Part shown: piece after piece, positions 47,033 through 55,992 of the stretch | Layout: the number at the start of each line of letters is the position of its first letter | How positions within the stretch are numbered: position 1 is the stretch's first letter | From: Paracidovorax oryzae ATCC 19882 | GTDB lineage: Bacteria; Pseudomonadota; Gammaproteobacteria; Burkholderiales; Burkholderiaceae_C | Direction: 5' to 3' | Assembly (NCBI RefSeq): GCF_000687165.1 | Contig: NZ_JMKU01000018.1 | Location: 3,821 to 67,820, forward strand | DNA length: 64,000 nt | Program-made: the position numbers and the translations under genes | Notes under the pieces: model-generated | Told to the model about the DNA's origin: nothing | The model's database searches: none | The model's input: the letters and a program-made list of their open reading frames with translations, nothing else

Positions 47033-47821
47033 ATGACAACACTATCCCCTTCTGGCGGCCTGGCTGTATCGGTCGTCAGCCATGGCCACGGCCCCCTTTT
47101 GCACGCCATGCTGCACGGCATGGCCCGCTGGTGCGCAGGGAGCGTGACGCGGGTCGTGTTGACTCTCAACATACCGGAGCCGTCCCCGCCCACCCCGCCG
47201 GGACGTACGGACTGGCCGTTCGCGCTGGATATCCGCCGCAACGCCCGGCCCCTGGGTTTCGGCGCCAATCACAACATGGCATTGAGCGGCGCCGTGGAGC
47301 CGTTCGTGGGCGTGATCAATCCCGATGTCGCCTTTCTCGACGCGAATCCGTTCGAGCGGTTGCTCCAGGCTGCATCCGAGCCGGGCGTCGGTTGTGCCTA
47401 TCCCGAGCAGGTGGACCTTTGCGGAAAGCTGCAGGACTCCGAACGGGAGTTGCCGACGCCGGGCGCCCTCTGGCGCCGGCGCATCCTCCGGCAGCCCGAT
47501 CGCCGGACGGATTGGGTGAACGCCGCGTTCCTCGTGTTTCCGTCTGCCGCATGGACGGGGGTGGGCGGATTCGACGAACGCTATTTCATGTACTGCGAAG
47601 ACGTGGACCTCTGCCTGCGCCTGCGCCTGAAGGGCTGGCGGCTGGCCAGGGTGCCGGTGCGCGTGGGCCATGTCGGCCAACGCGCCAGCCGGCGCCGCAT
47701 GGCCCATCTGGGATGGCATGTCCGCAGCCTTCTGCGGCTGTGGACATCGCCTGTGTATCGCCAGGCGCGATCTTTGTTGCGTGCGGATACCGCCGAAGCG
47801 CGTAGGATCGGCGCCCCATGA
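47033..47821 (+). CDS. GT2-family glycosyltransferase (rhamnosyltransferase-like)
   Basis: A protein of 262 residues with a GT-A fold. GLAVSVVSHGHG opens the nucleotide-sugar fold, FGANHNMALSG and VGVINPDVAFLDANPF hold the DXD-like metal site, and YFMYCEDVDLCLRLRLKGWRL carries the usual catalytic acid. It resembles dTDP-rhamnosyltransferases, which would fit the rfbBDAC genes upstream, but donor specificity cannot be read from sequence. The start is uncertain: ATG 47033 begins closest to the domain, while ATG 47000 is in frame; neither has an ideal ribosome site. It overlaps the next gene by 4 bases. Confidence 0.82.
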   Translation: MTTLSPSGGLAVSVVSHGHGPLLHAMLHGMARWCAGSVTRVVLTLNIPEPSPPTPPGRTDWPFALDIRRNARPLGFGANHNMALSGAVEPFVGVINPDVAFLDANPFERLLQAASEPGVGCAYPEQVDLCGKLQDSERELPTPGALWRRRILRQPDRRTDWVNAAFLVFPSAAWTGVGGFDERYFMYCEDVDLCLRLRLKGWRLARVPVRVGHVGQRASRRRMAHLGWHVRSLLRLWTSPVYRQARSLLRADTAEARRIGAP

Positions 47822-48921
47822 TCTGGTTGTCTCTGGTCAGCTTCCTGGCGACGGCCCTGGCTGCCGCCTGTATCGTCCGTTGGGGGCGAGACCACGCCGC
47901 GAACTACGGCGAAGCCATGCCGCAGCGCTTCCACCTGGGTGACGTGCCCCGCCTGGGCGGCGCGGCGCTGCTGGTCGGGATGGCCATCAGCTGGTCGCTG
48001 GGGGCCTTGCAGTCGATCCTGTGGGGTGATCCGGGCTCTCTGCGCCTCGGCTCCTGGGTCGGCTGGTGGATGGCCAGCCTGCTGCCGGCGGCCATCGGCG
48101 GCATGGCGGAGGACATGACGCAGCGCCTGCCCGTGCGCTACAGGCTGCTGCTCACCGCGCTCTCCGGCGGGATCGCATTGATGGTGCTCAACATGAACGT
48201 GCCCCGGCTGGGACTGCCCTGGCTGGATGCGCACCTGGTGGAGATGCCCTGGCTGGGCATGTGCATAGTGGTGCTGGCGGTCGCGGGCCTGCCGCATGCC
48301 TTCAACATCATCGACGGCTACAACGGCCTGGCCGGCATGGTGGCGCTGATCATCTGCCTGGCGCTCGCGCACGTGAGCCTGCAGGTGGGCGACCGCGCCC
48401 TGGCTTCCCTGCTGATCTGCACCGCGGCGGCCACCGTGGGCTTCCTGGTCTGGAATTACCCGCGGGGCATGCTGTTCGCCGGGGACAGCGGCGCCTACAT
48501 CTGGGGGGTGATGATCGCGCTCAGCAGCATCGCGCTGGTGCAGCGCAACCGCGACGTGTCCCCCTGGTTCCCCATGCTGCTGCTGATGTATCCCGTGTGG
48601 GAGACGCTGTTTTCCAGCTACCGCAAGCTGGCGCGGGGCGTTTCGCCGGGGGTGGCCGATGCATTGCATTTCCACCAGCTCATCTACCGGCGCATCGTGC
48701 GCGGCGTGTTCCACGACGACGAGTCGCGGCGGGTGCTCATGCGCAACAATCGCACGTCGCCCTACCTCTGGGGCTTCACGATGCTCACCGTGGTGCCGGC
48801 CGTTCTGTTCTGGAGCAATACGCCGGTCCTGATCGTGTTCTGCGGGCTGTTCGGGCTGACCTACGTGACGGCCTACCTGGCCATCGTGCGGTTCAAGGTG
48901 CCCGTCTGGCTGAGGCACTGA
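47818..48921 (+). CDS. WecA-like polyprenyl-phosphate glycosyl-1-phosphate transferase
   Basis: An integral membrane protein of 367 residues of the MraY/WecA family, which transfers a sugar-1-phosphate (often GlcNAc or a relative) from UDP onto undecaprenyl phosphate to start glycan synthesis. About ten hydrophobic helices are present. Key acids are Asp99 ([10 protein letters not shown]), Asp166 ([11 protein letters not shown]) and Asp223 (LFAGDSGAY). The late cytoplasmic loop has the His motif HFHQLIYRR (His284, His286). [14 protein letters not shown] is the characteristic N-terminal loop. It is a good candidate for the initiating enzyme of this locus. Confidence 0.88.
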   Translation: MIWLSLVSFLATALAAACIVRWGRDHAANYGEAMPQRFHLGDVPRLGGAALLVGMAISWSLGALQSILWGDPGSLRLGSWVGWWMASLLPAAIGGMAEDMTQRLPVRYRLLLTALSGGIALMVLNMNVPRLGLPWLDAHLVEMPWLGMCIVVLAVAGLPHAFNIIDGYNGLAGMVALIICLALAHVSLQVGDRALASLLICTAAATVGFLVWNYPRGMLFAGDSGAYIWGVMIALSSIALVQRNRDVSPWFPMLLLMYPVWETLFSSYRKLARGVSPGVADALHFHQLIYRRIVRGVFHDDESRRVLMRNNRTSPYLWGFTMLTVVPAVLFWSNTPVLIVFCGLFGLTYVTAYLAIVRFKVPVWLRH

Positions 48922-49030
48922 AGCGCCTGCACCGGCGCATGGTCCCTTGTGCGCCGCAAGGCGCGGCGGAGCGGGCACAATGCGCACTTCTCCACTGGCT
49001 GCTGCCCTGTTTTCACACGTCGAGCATTCC

Positions 49031-49921
49031 ATGACCGATCTGCAATCCATCGCCCCCCGGGACAAGGCCGAGATCCTGGCTCAGGCTCTGCCCTACATCC
49101 GCAAGTTCCACGGCAAGACCATCGTCATCAAGTACGGCGGCAATGCCATGACCGATCCGGCGCTGCAGGCCGACTTCGCGGAAGACGTGGTCCTGCTCAA
49201 GCTCGTCGGCATGAACCCGGTGGTGGTGCATGGCGGCGGTCCCCAGATCGAGACGGCGCTCAAGCGCCTGGGCAAGCAGGGGCAGTTCATCCAGGGCATG
49301 CGGGTGACCGATGCCGAGACCATGGAGGTGGTCGAATGGGTGCTGGCCGGGGAAGTGCAGCAGGACATCGTGGGCCTGATCAACCAGGCCGGAGGCAAGG
49401 CCGTGGGCCTGACGGGCCGTGACGGCGGCCTGATCCGGGCCCGCAAGCTGAAGATGCTGGACAAGGACGATCCCGGCAAGGAGCACGACATCGGGCAGGT
49501 GGGAGACATTGTGTCCATCGATCCCAGCGTGGTCAAGGCCCTCCAGGACGATGCCTTCATCCCGGTGATCAGCCCGCTCGGTTTCGGCGAGGAAAACGAG
49601 AGCTACAACATCAACGCCGACGTGGTCGCGAGCAAGCTGGCAACGGTGCTCAAGGCCGAGAAGCTCATGATGCTCACCAACATTCCCGGTGTGCTGAACA
49701 AGGCTGGCGAGCTCATCACCGAGCTCACGGCCCGCGAGATCGACGAACTCGTGGTGGACGGCACGATTTCCGGAGGCATGCTGCCCAAGATCGCGGGCGC
49801 CATCGATGCGGCCAAGAGCGGCGTCAATGCGGTGCACATCGTGGATGGGCGCGTTCCCCACGCGATGCTGCTGGAGATCCTGACCGAGCAGGCCTACGGC
49901 ACCATGATCCGCAGCCATTGA
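49031..49921 (+). CDS. argB: Acetylglutamate kinase
   Basis: Phosphorylates N-acetyl-L-glutamate, the second step of arginine synthesis. It has 296 residues in the amino-acid kinase fold: [12 protein letters not shown] (phosphate-binding Lys), [44 protein letters not shown] and [13 protein letters not shown]. The ATG at 49031 starts the usual N-terminus. No other arg gene is adjacent. The response-regulator gene begins 23 bases after its stop. Confidence 0.97.
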   Translation: MTDLQSIAPRDKAEILAQALPYIRKFHGKTIVIKYGGNAMTDPALQADFAEDVVLLKLVGMNPVVVHGGGPQIETALKRLGKQGQFIQGMRVTDAETMEVVEWVLAGEVQQDIVGLINQAGGKAVGLTGRDGGLIRARKLKMLDKDDPGKEHDIGQVGDIVSIDPSVVKALQDDAFIPVISPLGFGEENESYNINADVVASKLATVLKAEKLMMLTNIPGVLNKAGELITELTAREIDELVVDGTISGGMLPKIAGAIDAAKSGVNAVHIVDGRVPHAMLLEILTEQAYGTMIRSH

Positions 49922-49944
49922 GCGCTGCGGGCGGCCTGCTTCCC

Positions 49945-50664
49945 ATGCGCCTGCTGCTCGTCGAGGACGACGTGATGCTGGCCAGCGGCATCAAGCTGGG
50001 CCTGACCGATGCGGGCTACGCGGTGGACTGGGTGGGTAGCGGGGAACGGGCGGAAGAGGTGTTGCGCGGTGAGGCGTTCGATGCCGCCATCATCGATATC
50101 GGTCTGCCAGGCATGGATGGGCTGGAGCTGACGCGCCGCCTGCGCGAGGCGGAGATGGCCAATCCCTCCATGCCGGTGCTCATCCTCACCGCACGCGACG
50201 CTCTCCATGACCGGGTCCAGGGCCTGGACCTCGGGGCGGACGATTACATGGTCAAGCCCTATGAACTGCCCGAACTGCTCGCACGCCTGCGCGCGCTGCT
50301 GCGCCGCTCGCATGCGGCCACCACCGCGGTGCTGAGCTTCGGGCCGCTGGAGCTGGACACGGCAGGCCGGCACGCGAGCCTGCGTTTTCCGGCCGCCGAT
50401 GGCGGATTGGCCGTGCGCCAGTCCATCGAGCTCGGACCGCGGGAGTGGACGGTGCTGGAGTACCTGCTGATCCACGCGCCCAAGCCGGCCAGCAAGGAAA
50501 AGCTGGTCCAGGCGCTGACTGGGTGGGACAAGGAGATCACCCCCAATGCCGTGGAGGTGTATGTGTCCCGGCTGCGGGGCAAGCTGGAGCCCGGCGGCGT
50601 GGCGCTGCGGTCCATCCGGGGCTTCGGCTACCGGCTGGAGTTGCTGGCGCCGGGGCAGGGTTGA
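49945..50664 (+). CDS. OmpR-family response regulator
   Basis: A protein of 239 residues. The receiver domain (1-118) has the phospho-acceptor Asp51 (AAIIDIGLPGMDG), acidic pocket VEDDV, Thr in LILTARD and Lys in YMVKPYE. A winged-helix DNA-binding domain follows (about 125-235) and ends RSIRGFGYRLE. An insertion (about 142-158, LRFPAADGGLAVRQSI) lengthens the start of the effector domain. It resembles the QseB/TctD group. The ATG at 49945 is preferred over an upstream TTG that overlaps argB. It is paired with the kinase downstream. Confidence 0.92.
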   Translation: MRLLLVEDDVMLASGIKLGLTDAGYAVDWVGSGERAEEVLRGEAFDAAIIDIGLPGMDGLELTRRLREAEMANPSMPVLILTARDALHDRVQGLDLGADDYMVKPYELPELLARLRALLRRSHAATTAVLSFGPLELDTAGRHASLRFPAADGGLAVRQSIELGPREWTVLEYLLIHAPKPASKEKLVQALTGWDKEITPNAVEVYVSRLRGKLEPGGVALRSIRGFGYRLELLAPGQG

Positions 50665-50681
50665 CGGCCGCGTCCGCCACG

Positions 50682-52109
50682 ATGACGTCGGTCCTGCGCA
50701 ACCGCCTGCTTTTCTTTCTGGTGCTGCCGCTGTGCTTGCTCGCGTTGGCGGGCGCATGGCTCGACTACCGTTCCGCGGACGCTGCCGCCAGCCGGCACGA
50801 CCAGCGCCTCGTGCGGTTGCTGCCGGCGCTCGCCGATTCGCTGGCCGGGCCGTCCCGGCGGGAGGGGGAGCCGCCCGTGCTGCTGCTGGCGCCTCCGGTC
50901 GAGGAGTTCCTCCGCCAGAACGCCGGCTATGCAGGCTACAGTGTGCAGGACCTGTCGGGGCGCATCCTGCTCGGCGACCACTGGGTGTACAGCGCCGTGC
51001 CGCTCACGCATGAGCCGGAGTTCCACAGCGTTGAGCACGACAGCGTGGTCTATCGCGTCGCCGTGCAGCGGACCCGTACCGGGGCGGGGGAACTGGTGGT
51101 CTCGCTGGCCGACGGGTCCGACCCGCGCCAGCAGTGGGGGCAGCAGATGCTGCTGCGGGTTCTGCTGCCCAATCTCGTGCTGGTTGCGGCGGCAGGGCTG
51201 GCGATCCATTGGGCGGTCCGCCAGGCATTCAAGCCGCTGGTGGATCTGGCCGAGGCCGTCGAGCACCGTTCGCCGCGCGACCTGAGTCCCATACCGGAGG
51301 AGGCCTCGCCCGCCGAGGTGCGCCCGCTGGTGCGATCGCTCAATCGCCTTTTCGTCCTGGTCAACGCGCAGACCGAGGGTCAGCGCCGTTTCGTCGCGGA
51401 TGCAGCCCACCAGTTGCGTACACCGCTGGCGGGCCTGCAGTCGCAGGTGGAGGCCTGGGCGCTGGCTGCCCGGGGGGCGGACCATGGCCGGGCGGGGGGC
51501 GATGGACCTGTCCATGGAGGCATTGTTCTGGCCGTGCAGGACATCGAGGCGCTGCGCCGGGCGGCGCGCCGCACTTCCAAGCTCGTGCACCAGCTGCTGG
51601 CCCTGTCCCGGGCCGATGCGGGCAGCGTGGATGCCCAGCCCAAGCAGCGGGTGGACCTCAAGGCGCTGTGCGAAAGCCTGCTGGAGGATTTCCTGGATGT
51701 GGCCACCGCCCGCGGGCTGGACCTGGGGCTGGAGGTGGAGACGGCCCAGGCATCCGGCCATGGGTGGCTGCTGCGCGAGCTGCTTTCCAATCTCGTGGAC
51801 AACGCCATCCGGTACACGCCGGAGGGTGGCACCGTCACCTTGCGCTGCGGGATGCGGCCTGGCGGCTGTGCTGTCCTGGAGGTGGAGGACGACGGACCGG
51901 GCATCGCGGAATCCGAGCGCAGCAAGGTGCTGCAGCGGTTCTATCGGGTGCCGGGCGCCGCGGGGGAGGGCACCGGCCTGGGACTGGCGATCGCCGATGA
52001 GATTGCCCGCGGGCACGGAGGCATGCTGCAGTTGCGGGCGGGCCGCCTGGGGCGCGGGCTGCGGGCCGGCGTGGCCATTCCGGCAGAGGCGGAGCCGGGC
52101 ACGGGCTAG
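50682..52109 (+). CDS. Two-component sensor histidine kinase
   Basis: An inner-membrane kinase of 475 residues. It has a membrane helix (about 5-25), a periplasmic sensor of the TctE-type N-terminal kind (about 26-155), a second helix (about 158-180) and a HAMP-like linker. The dimerisation domain carries phospho-acceptor His243 (FVADAAHQLRTPLAGLQSQVEAW). The ATPase domain has LVDNAIRYTPEGG, VEDDGPGI and GTGLGLAIADEIA. A Gly-rich insert lies between dimerisation and ATPase parts (about 265-285). An in-frame TTG at 50661 overlapping the regulator stop is an alternative start. The signal is unknown; TctE relatives sense carboxylates. Confidence 0.9.
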   Translation: MTSVLRNRLLFFLVLPLCLLALAGAWLDYRSADAAASRHDQRLVRLLPALADSLAGPSRREGEPPVLLLAPPVEEFLRQNAGYAGYSVQDLSGRILLGDHWVYSAVPLTHEPEFHSVEHDSVVYRVAVQRTRTGAGELVVSLADGSDPRQQWGQQMLLRVLLPNLVLVAAAGLAIHWAVRQAFKPLVDLAEAVEHRSPRDLSPIPEEASPAEVRPLVRSLNRLFVLVNAQTEGQRRFVADAAHQLRTPLAGLQSQVEAWALAARGADHGRAGGDGPVHGGIVLAVQDIEALRRAARRTSKLVHQLLALSRADAGSVDAQPKQRVDLKALCESLLEDFLDVATARGLDLGLEVETAQASGHGWLLRELLSNLVDNAIRYTPEGGTVTLRCGMRPGGCAVLEVEDDGPGIAESERSKVLQRFYRVPGAAGEGTGLGLAIADEIARGHGGMLQLRAGRLGRGLRAGVAIPAEAEPGTG

Positions 52110-52164
52110 CGGTCATCGTGCGGCAGGGGCGGTATGCGAGAATCAATTGCATACATTTGCGGCC

Positions 52165-52836
52165 ATGGCTGAATCCTTTCCCCTCACATCCAACGACGGC
52201 GCAGAGTCCGGGGTTGCGCCACCGCGGTCCACTGCCCGCCGGCGGCCCAAGCCGGGCGAGCGGCGGGAGCAGATCCTGCAAACCCTGGCGGCCATGCTGG
52301 AGCAGCCTGGCGGCGAGCGGATCACGACGGCCGCCCTGGCTGCGCGGCTGGAGGTGAGCGAGGCGGCCCTGTACCGGCACTTCGCCAGCAAGGCGCAGAT
52401 GTTCGAAGGCCTCATCGATTTCATCGAGCAATCGATTTTCGCGCTCGTCGCCCAGATCGTGGATCGCGACATGCCGGAGGCATCCCGGGCGGACGGAACG
52501 CGCCGCGCTGCCCGCGTGGTGGCCATGGTCCTGCAGTTCGGCGAGCGCAACCCCGGCATGGTGCGCGTGATGGTGGGGGATGCCCTCGTCTTCGAGAACG
52601 AGCGGCTGCAGCAGCGCATGGGCCAGTTCTTCGACCGGATCGAATCGACGCTGCGCCAGTGCCTGCGGGGCGCCGCTGAAGCGGCCGGATCCGCCACCCC
52701 GACGGTCGATGCGCAGGTCCGCGCCGCGGCGCTGTGCGACCTTGTACGCGGCAGGCTGCAGCGCTATGCGCGCAGCGGGCTGCGCCGCCCGCCGACCGAG
52801 CACCTCGACGCGACACTCGCGTTGCTGCTGCACTGA
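52165..52836 (+). CDS. slmA: Nucleoid occlusion factor SlmA
   Basis: A TetR-fold protein of 223 residues that binds chromosomal sites and blocks FtsZ ring formation over the nucleoid. After a disordered N-terminus (about 1-35) comes ERREQILQTLAAMLEQPGGERITTAALAARLEVSEAALYRHFASKAQMFEGLIDFIE, matching SlmA closely. VLQFGERNPGMVRVMVGDALVFENERLQQRM is the SlmA-specific core. The longer N-terminus than in E. coli (198 residues) is common in betaproteobacteria. Confidence 0.92.
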   Translation: MAESFPLTSNDGAESGVAPPRSTARRRPKPGERREQILQTLAAMLEQPGGERITTAALAARLEVSEAALYRHFASKAQMFEGLIDFIEQSIFALVAQIVDRDMPEASRADGTRRAARVVAMVLQFGERNPGMVRVMVGDALVFENERLQQRMGQFFDRIESTLRQCLRGAAEAAGSATPTVDAQVRAAALCDLVRGRLQRYARSGLRRPPTEHLDATLALLLH

Positions 52837-52931
52837 GCGTCCGGCCCGCAGGCGCGGGCCTCGGTGTTTACCCTTAATTGCTGGCGGCCCTCGGGCCGGG
52901 GCTGGCTGCCGCCATCCTTTTGCTGCAAAAT

Positions 52932-52959
52932 AGCACGATCGTTCGTTTTATTTCGTGCT
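52932..52959. promoter_or_regulatory. Operator candidate upstream of the fatty-acid TetR gene
   Basis: AGCACGA (52932-52938) and TCGTGCT (52953-52959) are perfect inverted 7-mers; the palindrome ACGATCGT (52935-52942) overlaps the left arm. The site ends 3 bases before the GTG start of the TetR gene and is AT-rich between the arms. This is where an autorepressor site is expected. TetR regulators of acyl-CoA genes in related bacteria often use ACGATCGTTCGT-like sites (recollection, not a search). Confidence 0.55.
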
Positions 52960-52962
52960 GCC

Positions 52963-53622
52963 GTGCCGTCCACCGTCTCCCCCAAAACCCAGCGCCCTGC
53001 CGCCACGCGGGAGGGCCGCGCGTTGCAGAAAGGCCAGCAGACCAAGGCGGCCATCGTCGATGCGGCGCTGGGGCTGGCCACGCACATCGGGCTGGAGGGC
53101 TTGTCCATCGGCGCCCTCGCCGACGTGACGGGCATGAGCAAATCGGGGGTCTTCGCGCACTTTGGCTCGCGCGAGGAACTGCAGATATCCGTCGTGCGCG
53201 AGTACCACGTGCGGTTCGAGCACGAAGTGTTCTATCCCGCCATGTCGGCGCCCCGCGGGCTGCCCCGCCTGCGCGCCTTGTTCGACAACTGGATGAAGCG
53301 CACCTCCATCGAGATCGACTCGGGCTGCATTTACATCAGCGGAGCCGTCGAGTTCGACGACCGGAAGGGGCCGGTGCGCGATGCGCTCGCGAATTCGGTC
53401 CTCACCTGGCTCGCCGCCATGAAGCGGGCGATCGACCAGTGCAAGGAACTGGGCGAGGTGGATGCAGACGTGGAGTCCGAGCAGATGCTGTTCGAGATCC
53501 ACGGGCTCATCCTCGCGCTGCACTACGAGGCGCGCTTCCTGCAGACGCCCGGCTCCCTGGGCCGGGCCACGGCCGGCTTCGACAACATCCTTGCCCGCTA
53601 TGCCGCCAGGCCAGCGGGTTGA
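52963..53622 (+). CDS. TetR-family regulator of the fatty-acid degradation cluster
   Basis: A regulator of 219 residues with an N-terminal helix-turn-helix (about 22-68, KAAIVDAALGLATHIGLEGL, TGMSKSGVFAHFGSREELQ) and a TetR_C-type ligand domain (FDNWMKRTSIEIDSGCIYISGAVEFDD). The likely start is GTG at 52963, because the frame upstream runs through the palindromic operator and the AT-rich promoter. It lies 66 bases upstream of the acyl-CoA dehydrogenase on the same strand, which suggests it represses the operon until an acyl-CoA binds. Confidence 0.85.
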   Translation: MPSTVSPKTQRPAATREGRALQKGQQTKAAIVDAALGLATHIGLEGLSIGALADVTGMSKSGVFAHFGSREELQISVVREYHVRFEHEVFYPAMSAPRGLPRLRALFDNWMKRTSIEIDSGCIYISGAVEFDDRKGPVRDALANSVLTWLAAMKRAIDQCKELGEVDADVESEQMLFEIHGLILALHYEARFLQTPGSLGRATAGFDNILARYAARPAG

Positions 53623-53688
53623 ACGTTTTTCCGTCTTTTTCCGCCTACGCAATCCACCCATCCAACGCACCGAACAAGGAGCCCATCC

Positions 53689-55494
53689 ATGCCGACCTAT
53701 ACGCCCCCCCTGCGCGACATGCAGTTCGTCCTCCACGAGGTTTTCCGGGTCACGGAGGAGTTCAAGGCGATCCCGCGCCATGCGGAGGTGGATGCCGATA
53801 CTGTGAACGCCGTGCTGGAAGAGGCCGGCAAGTTCGCCGCGGGCGTGGCCTTCCCGCTCAACATGAGCGGAGACGAGGAGGGCTGCACGCTGGACAAGGC
53901 CACGCACGAAGTGACCACGCCCAAGGGCTTCAAGGATGCCTACGCGCAGTATGTGGAAGGCGGATGGGCGGCCCTGTCGTGCGATCCGGAGTATGGCGGC
54001 CAGGGCCTGCCGTTCGTGGTGAACCAGTGCCTCTATGAAATGCTCAACAGCGCCAACCAGGCCTGGACCATGTACCCGGGGCTGTCGCACGGCGCCTACG
54101 AGGCCCTGCATGCGCACGGGACCGAAGAGCAGAAGAAGCTCTACCTGCCCAAGCTCACCAGCGGCGAGTGGACCGGCACGATGTGCCTGACCGAGCCCCA
54201 CTGCGGTACCGACCTGGGCCTGCTGCGCACCCGGGCCGAGCCCGTGGCCGGCGCGCCCGAGGGCACGTACAAGCTCACCGGCAACAAGATCTTCATCAGC
54301 GCGGGCGAGCATGATTTCACCGAGAACATCGTTCACCTGGTGCTGGCCCGCCTGCCGGACGCACCGAAGGGCAGCAAGGGCATCAGCCTGTTCGTGGTGC
54401 CCAAGTACAGCGTGAACGCCGACGGCTCGGTCGGCGAGCGCAACCCGATCTATTGCACGGGCCTGGAGCACAAGATGGGCATCCATGGCAATGCCACCGC
54501 CCAGATCTCCATCGATGGCGCCATCGGTACCCTGGTGGGCCAGCCGCACAAGGGCCTGCAGGCCATGTTCGTGATGATGAACGCCGCCCGCCTGGGCGTG
54601 GGCAACCAGTCGCTGGGCCTGACCGAAGTGGCATTCCAGAACGCGCTGGCCTATGCCAAGGACCGCATCCAGATGCGCAGCCTGTCGGGCACCAAGGCCA
54701 AGGACAAGGAGGCCGACCCGATCATCGTGCACCCCGATGTGCGCAAGATGCTGCTCACGGCCAAGGCCTACGCCGAAGGCGCCCGCGCGCTGCAGATCTA
54801 CTGCACGCTGCTGCTGGACAAGGCGCACAGCCATCCCGACGAGAAGGTGCGCAAGGACAGCGACGAGCTCGTCGCGCTGCTCACGCCCATCGTGAAGGCC
54901 TTCATCACCGACAACGGCCACATCGCCACGAACGCGTGCATGCAGGTCTTCGGCGGCCATGGCTTCATCAAGGAATGGGGCATGGAGCAGTTCGTGCGCG
55001 ACAACCGCATCAACATGATCTACGAAGGCACGAACACCGTGCAGTCGCTGGACCTGCTGGGCCGCAAGATCCTGGGCAACAACGGCGCCACGCTCAAGAA
55101 GTTCGGCAAGCTCGTGGGCAAATTGGTCGAGGAAGAGGGCGTGAACGAGAAGATGGCCGAGTTCATCAACCCCATCGCCTACCTCGGCGACCAGATGACC
55201 AAGTTCACCACCGAGATCGGCTTCAAGGGCTTCCAGAACCCCGACGAGGTGGGCGCCGCGGCCGTGGACTACCTGCGCGTGGCGGGACACCTGGTGTTCG
55301 GCTACATGTTCGCCCGCATGGCGCAGGTGGCACTGCGGGAGATCGCTGCTGGCAATACCGACCCGTTCTACCAGGCCAAGCTGCAGACGGCACGTTTCTA
55401 CTTCGCCAAGCTGTTCCCCGAGACGGCGACCCTGATGCGCACCGCGCGCACCGGTGCCAAGCCGCTGATGGACACGGACGCCGCTCTGGCCTGA
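53689..55494 (+). CDS. Acyl-CoA dehydrogenase (long form)
   Basis: FAD enzyme that introduces the trans-2 double bond in acyl-CoA, the first step of beta-oxidation. It has 601 residues, longer than the classic 380 because of extra N- and C-terminal regions. Central motifs are GEWTGTMCLTEPHCGTDLGLLRT (flavin contact), MGIHGNATAQISIDGAIG, and the catalytic Glu446 in INMIYEGTNTVQSLDLLGRKIL. A C-terminal extension covers about 470-601. AAGGAG lies 9 bases before the ATG. Chain-length preference cannot be read. First enzyme gene of the cluster. Confidence 0.94.
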   Translation: MPTYTPPLRDMQFVLHEVFRVTEEFKAIPRHAEVDADTVNAVLEEAGKFAAGVAFPLNMSGDEEGCTLDKATHEVTTPKGFKDAYAQYVEGGWAALSCDPEYGGQGLPFVVNQCLYEMLNSANQAWTMYPGLSHGAYEALHAHGTEEQKKLYLPKLTSGEWTGTMCLTEPHCGTDLGLLRTRAEPVAGAPEGTYKLTGNKIFISAGEHDFTENIVHLVLARLPDAPKGSKGISLFVVPKYSVNADGSVGERNPIYCTGLEHKMGIHGNATAQISIDGAIGTLVGQPHKGLQAMFVMMNAARLGVGNQSLGLTEVAFQNALAYAKDRIQMRSLSGTKAKDKEADPIIVHPDVRKMLLTAKAYAEGARALQIYCTLLLDKAHSHPDEKVRKDSDELVALLTPIVKAFITDNGHIATNACMQVFGGHGFIKEWGMEQFVRDNRINMIYEGTNTVQSLDLLGRKILGNNGATLKKFGKLVGKLVEEEGVNEKMAEFINPIAYLGDQMTKFTTEIGFKGFQNPDEVGAAAVDYLRVAGHLVFGYMFARMAQVALREIAAGNTDPFYQAKLQTARFYFAKLFPETATLMRTARTGAKPLMDTDAALA

Positions 55495-55536
55495 CCCCCG
55501 TCGCCACGGCCTTCACCAGACCACAGGGATGCCGCT

Positions 55537-55971
55537 ATGAGAACCGCTTTGTTGGCTATTGCCTTGGCCGCCGCCGCGCTGCCGTCCTGGGCCCAGATGT
55601 CTCCGGTGGGGACGTGGCGCAGTATCGATGACAAGACTGGCGAGGCGAAGGCCGAGATCCGCATCACCGAGGCGGATGGTGCGCTGTCGGGCCGCATCGA
55701 GAAGTCGCTGAAGAAAGACACCAAGCCCGACGCCACCTGCCTCGAGTGCACCGACGACCGCAAGGGGCAGCCCATCGCCGGCCTGGAGATCATCCGCGGC
55801 GGCAAGAAGGCCGAAGGCAAGGACCTGTGGGAAGGCGGCAAGATCCTCGACCCTGAGAACGGCAAGGAATACCGCGCCAGCTTCACGCCCATCGACGGCG
55901 GCGCGAAGCTGGAGGTGCGCGGCTACCTGGGTCCGTTCTGGCGCACCCAAGTCTGGCAGCGCGTGCAGTAA
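55537..55971 (+). CDS. DUF2147 exported protein
   Basis: A protein of 144 residues with a signal peptide (MRTALLAIALAAAALPSWAQ) and a DUF2147 domain: SPVGTWRSIDDKTGEAKAEIRI, SGRIEKSLKKD, CLECTDDRKGQPIAGLEI, WEGGKILDPENGKEYRA, VRGYLGPFWRTQVWQRV. The family is a small periplasmic beta-barrel of unknown role. It sits between acyl-CoA dehydrogenase and fadB-like genes with 42 and 21 bases of spacing, so it is co-transcribed with cytoplasmic beta-oxidation enzymes, an odd place for an exported protein unless lipids or fatty acids are its substrate. Confidence 0.9.
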   Translation: MRTALLAIALAAAALPSWAQMSPVGTWRSIDDKTGEAKAEIRITEADGALSGRIEKSLKKDTKPDATCLECTDDRKGQPIAGLEIIRGGKKAEGKDLWEGGKILDPENGKEYRASFTPIDGGAKLEVRGYLGPFWRTQVWQRVQ

Positions 55972-55992
55972 CCCATTCGACAAGAAACCACC

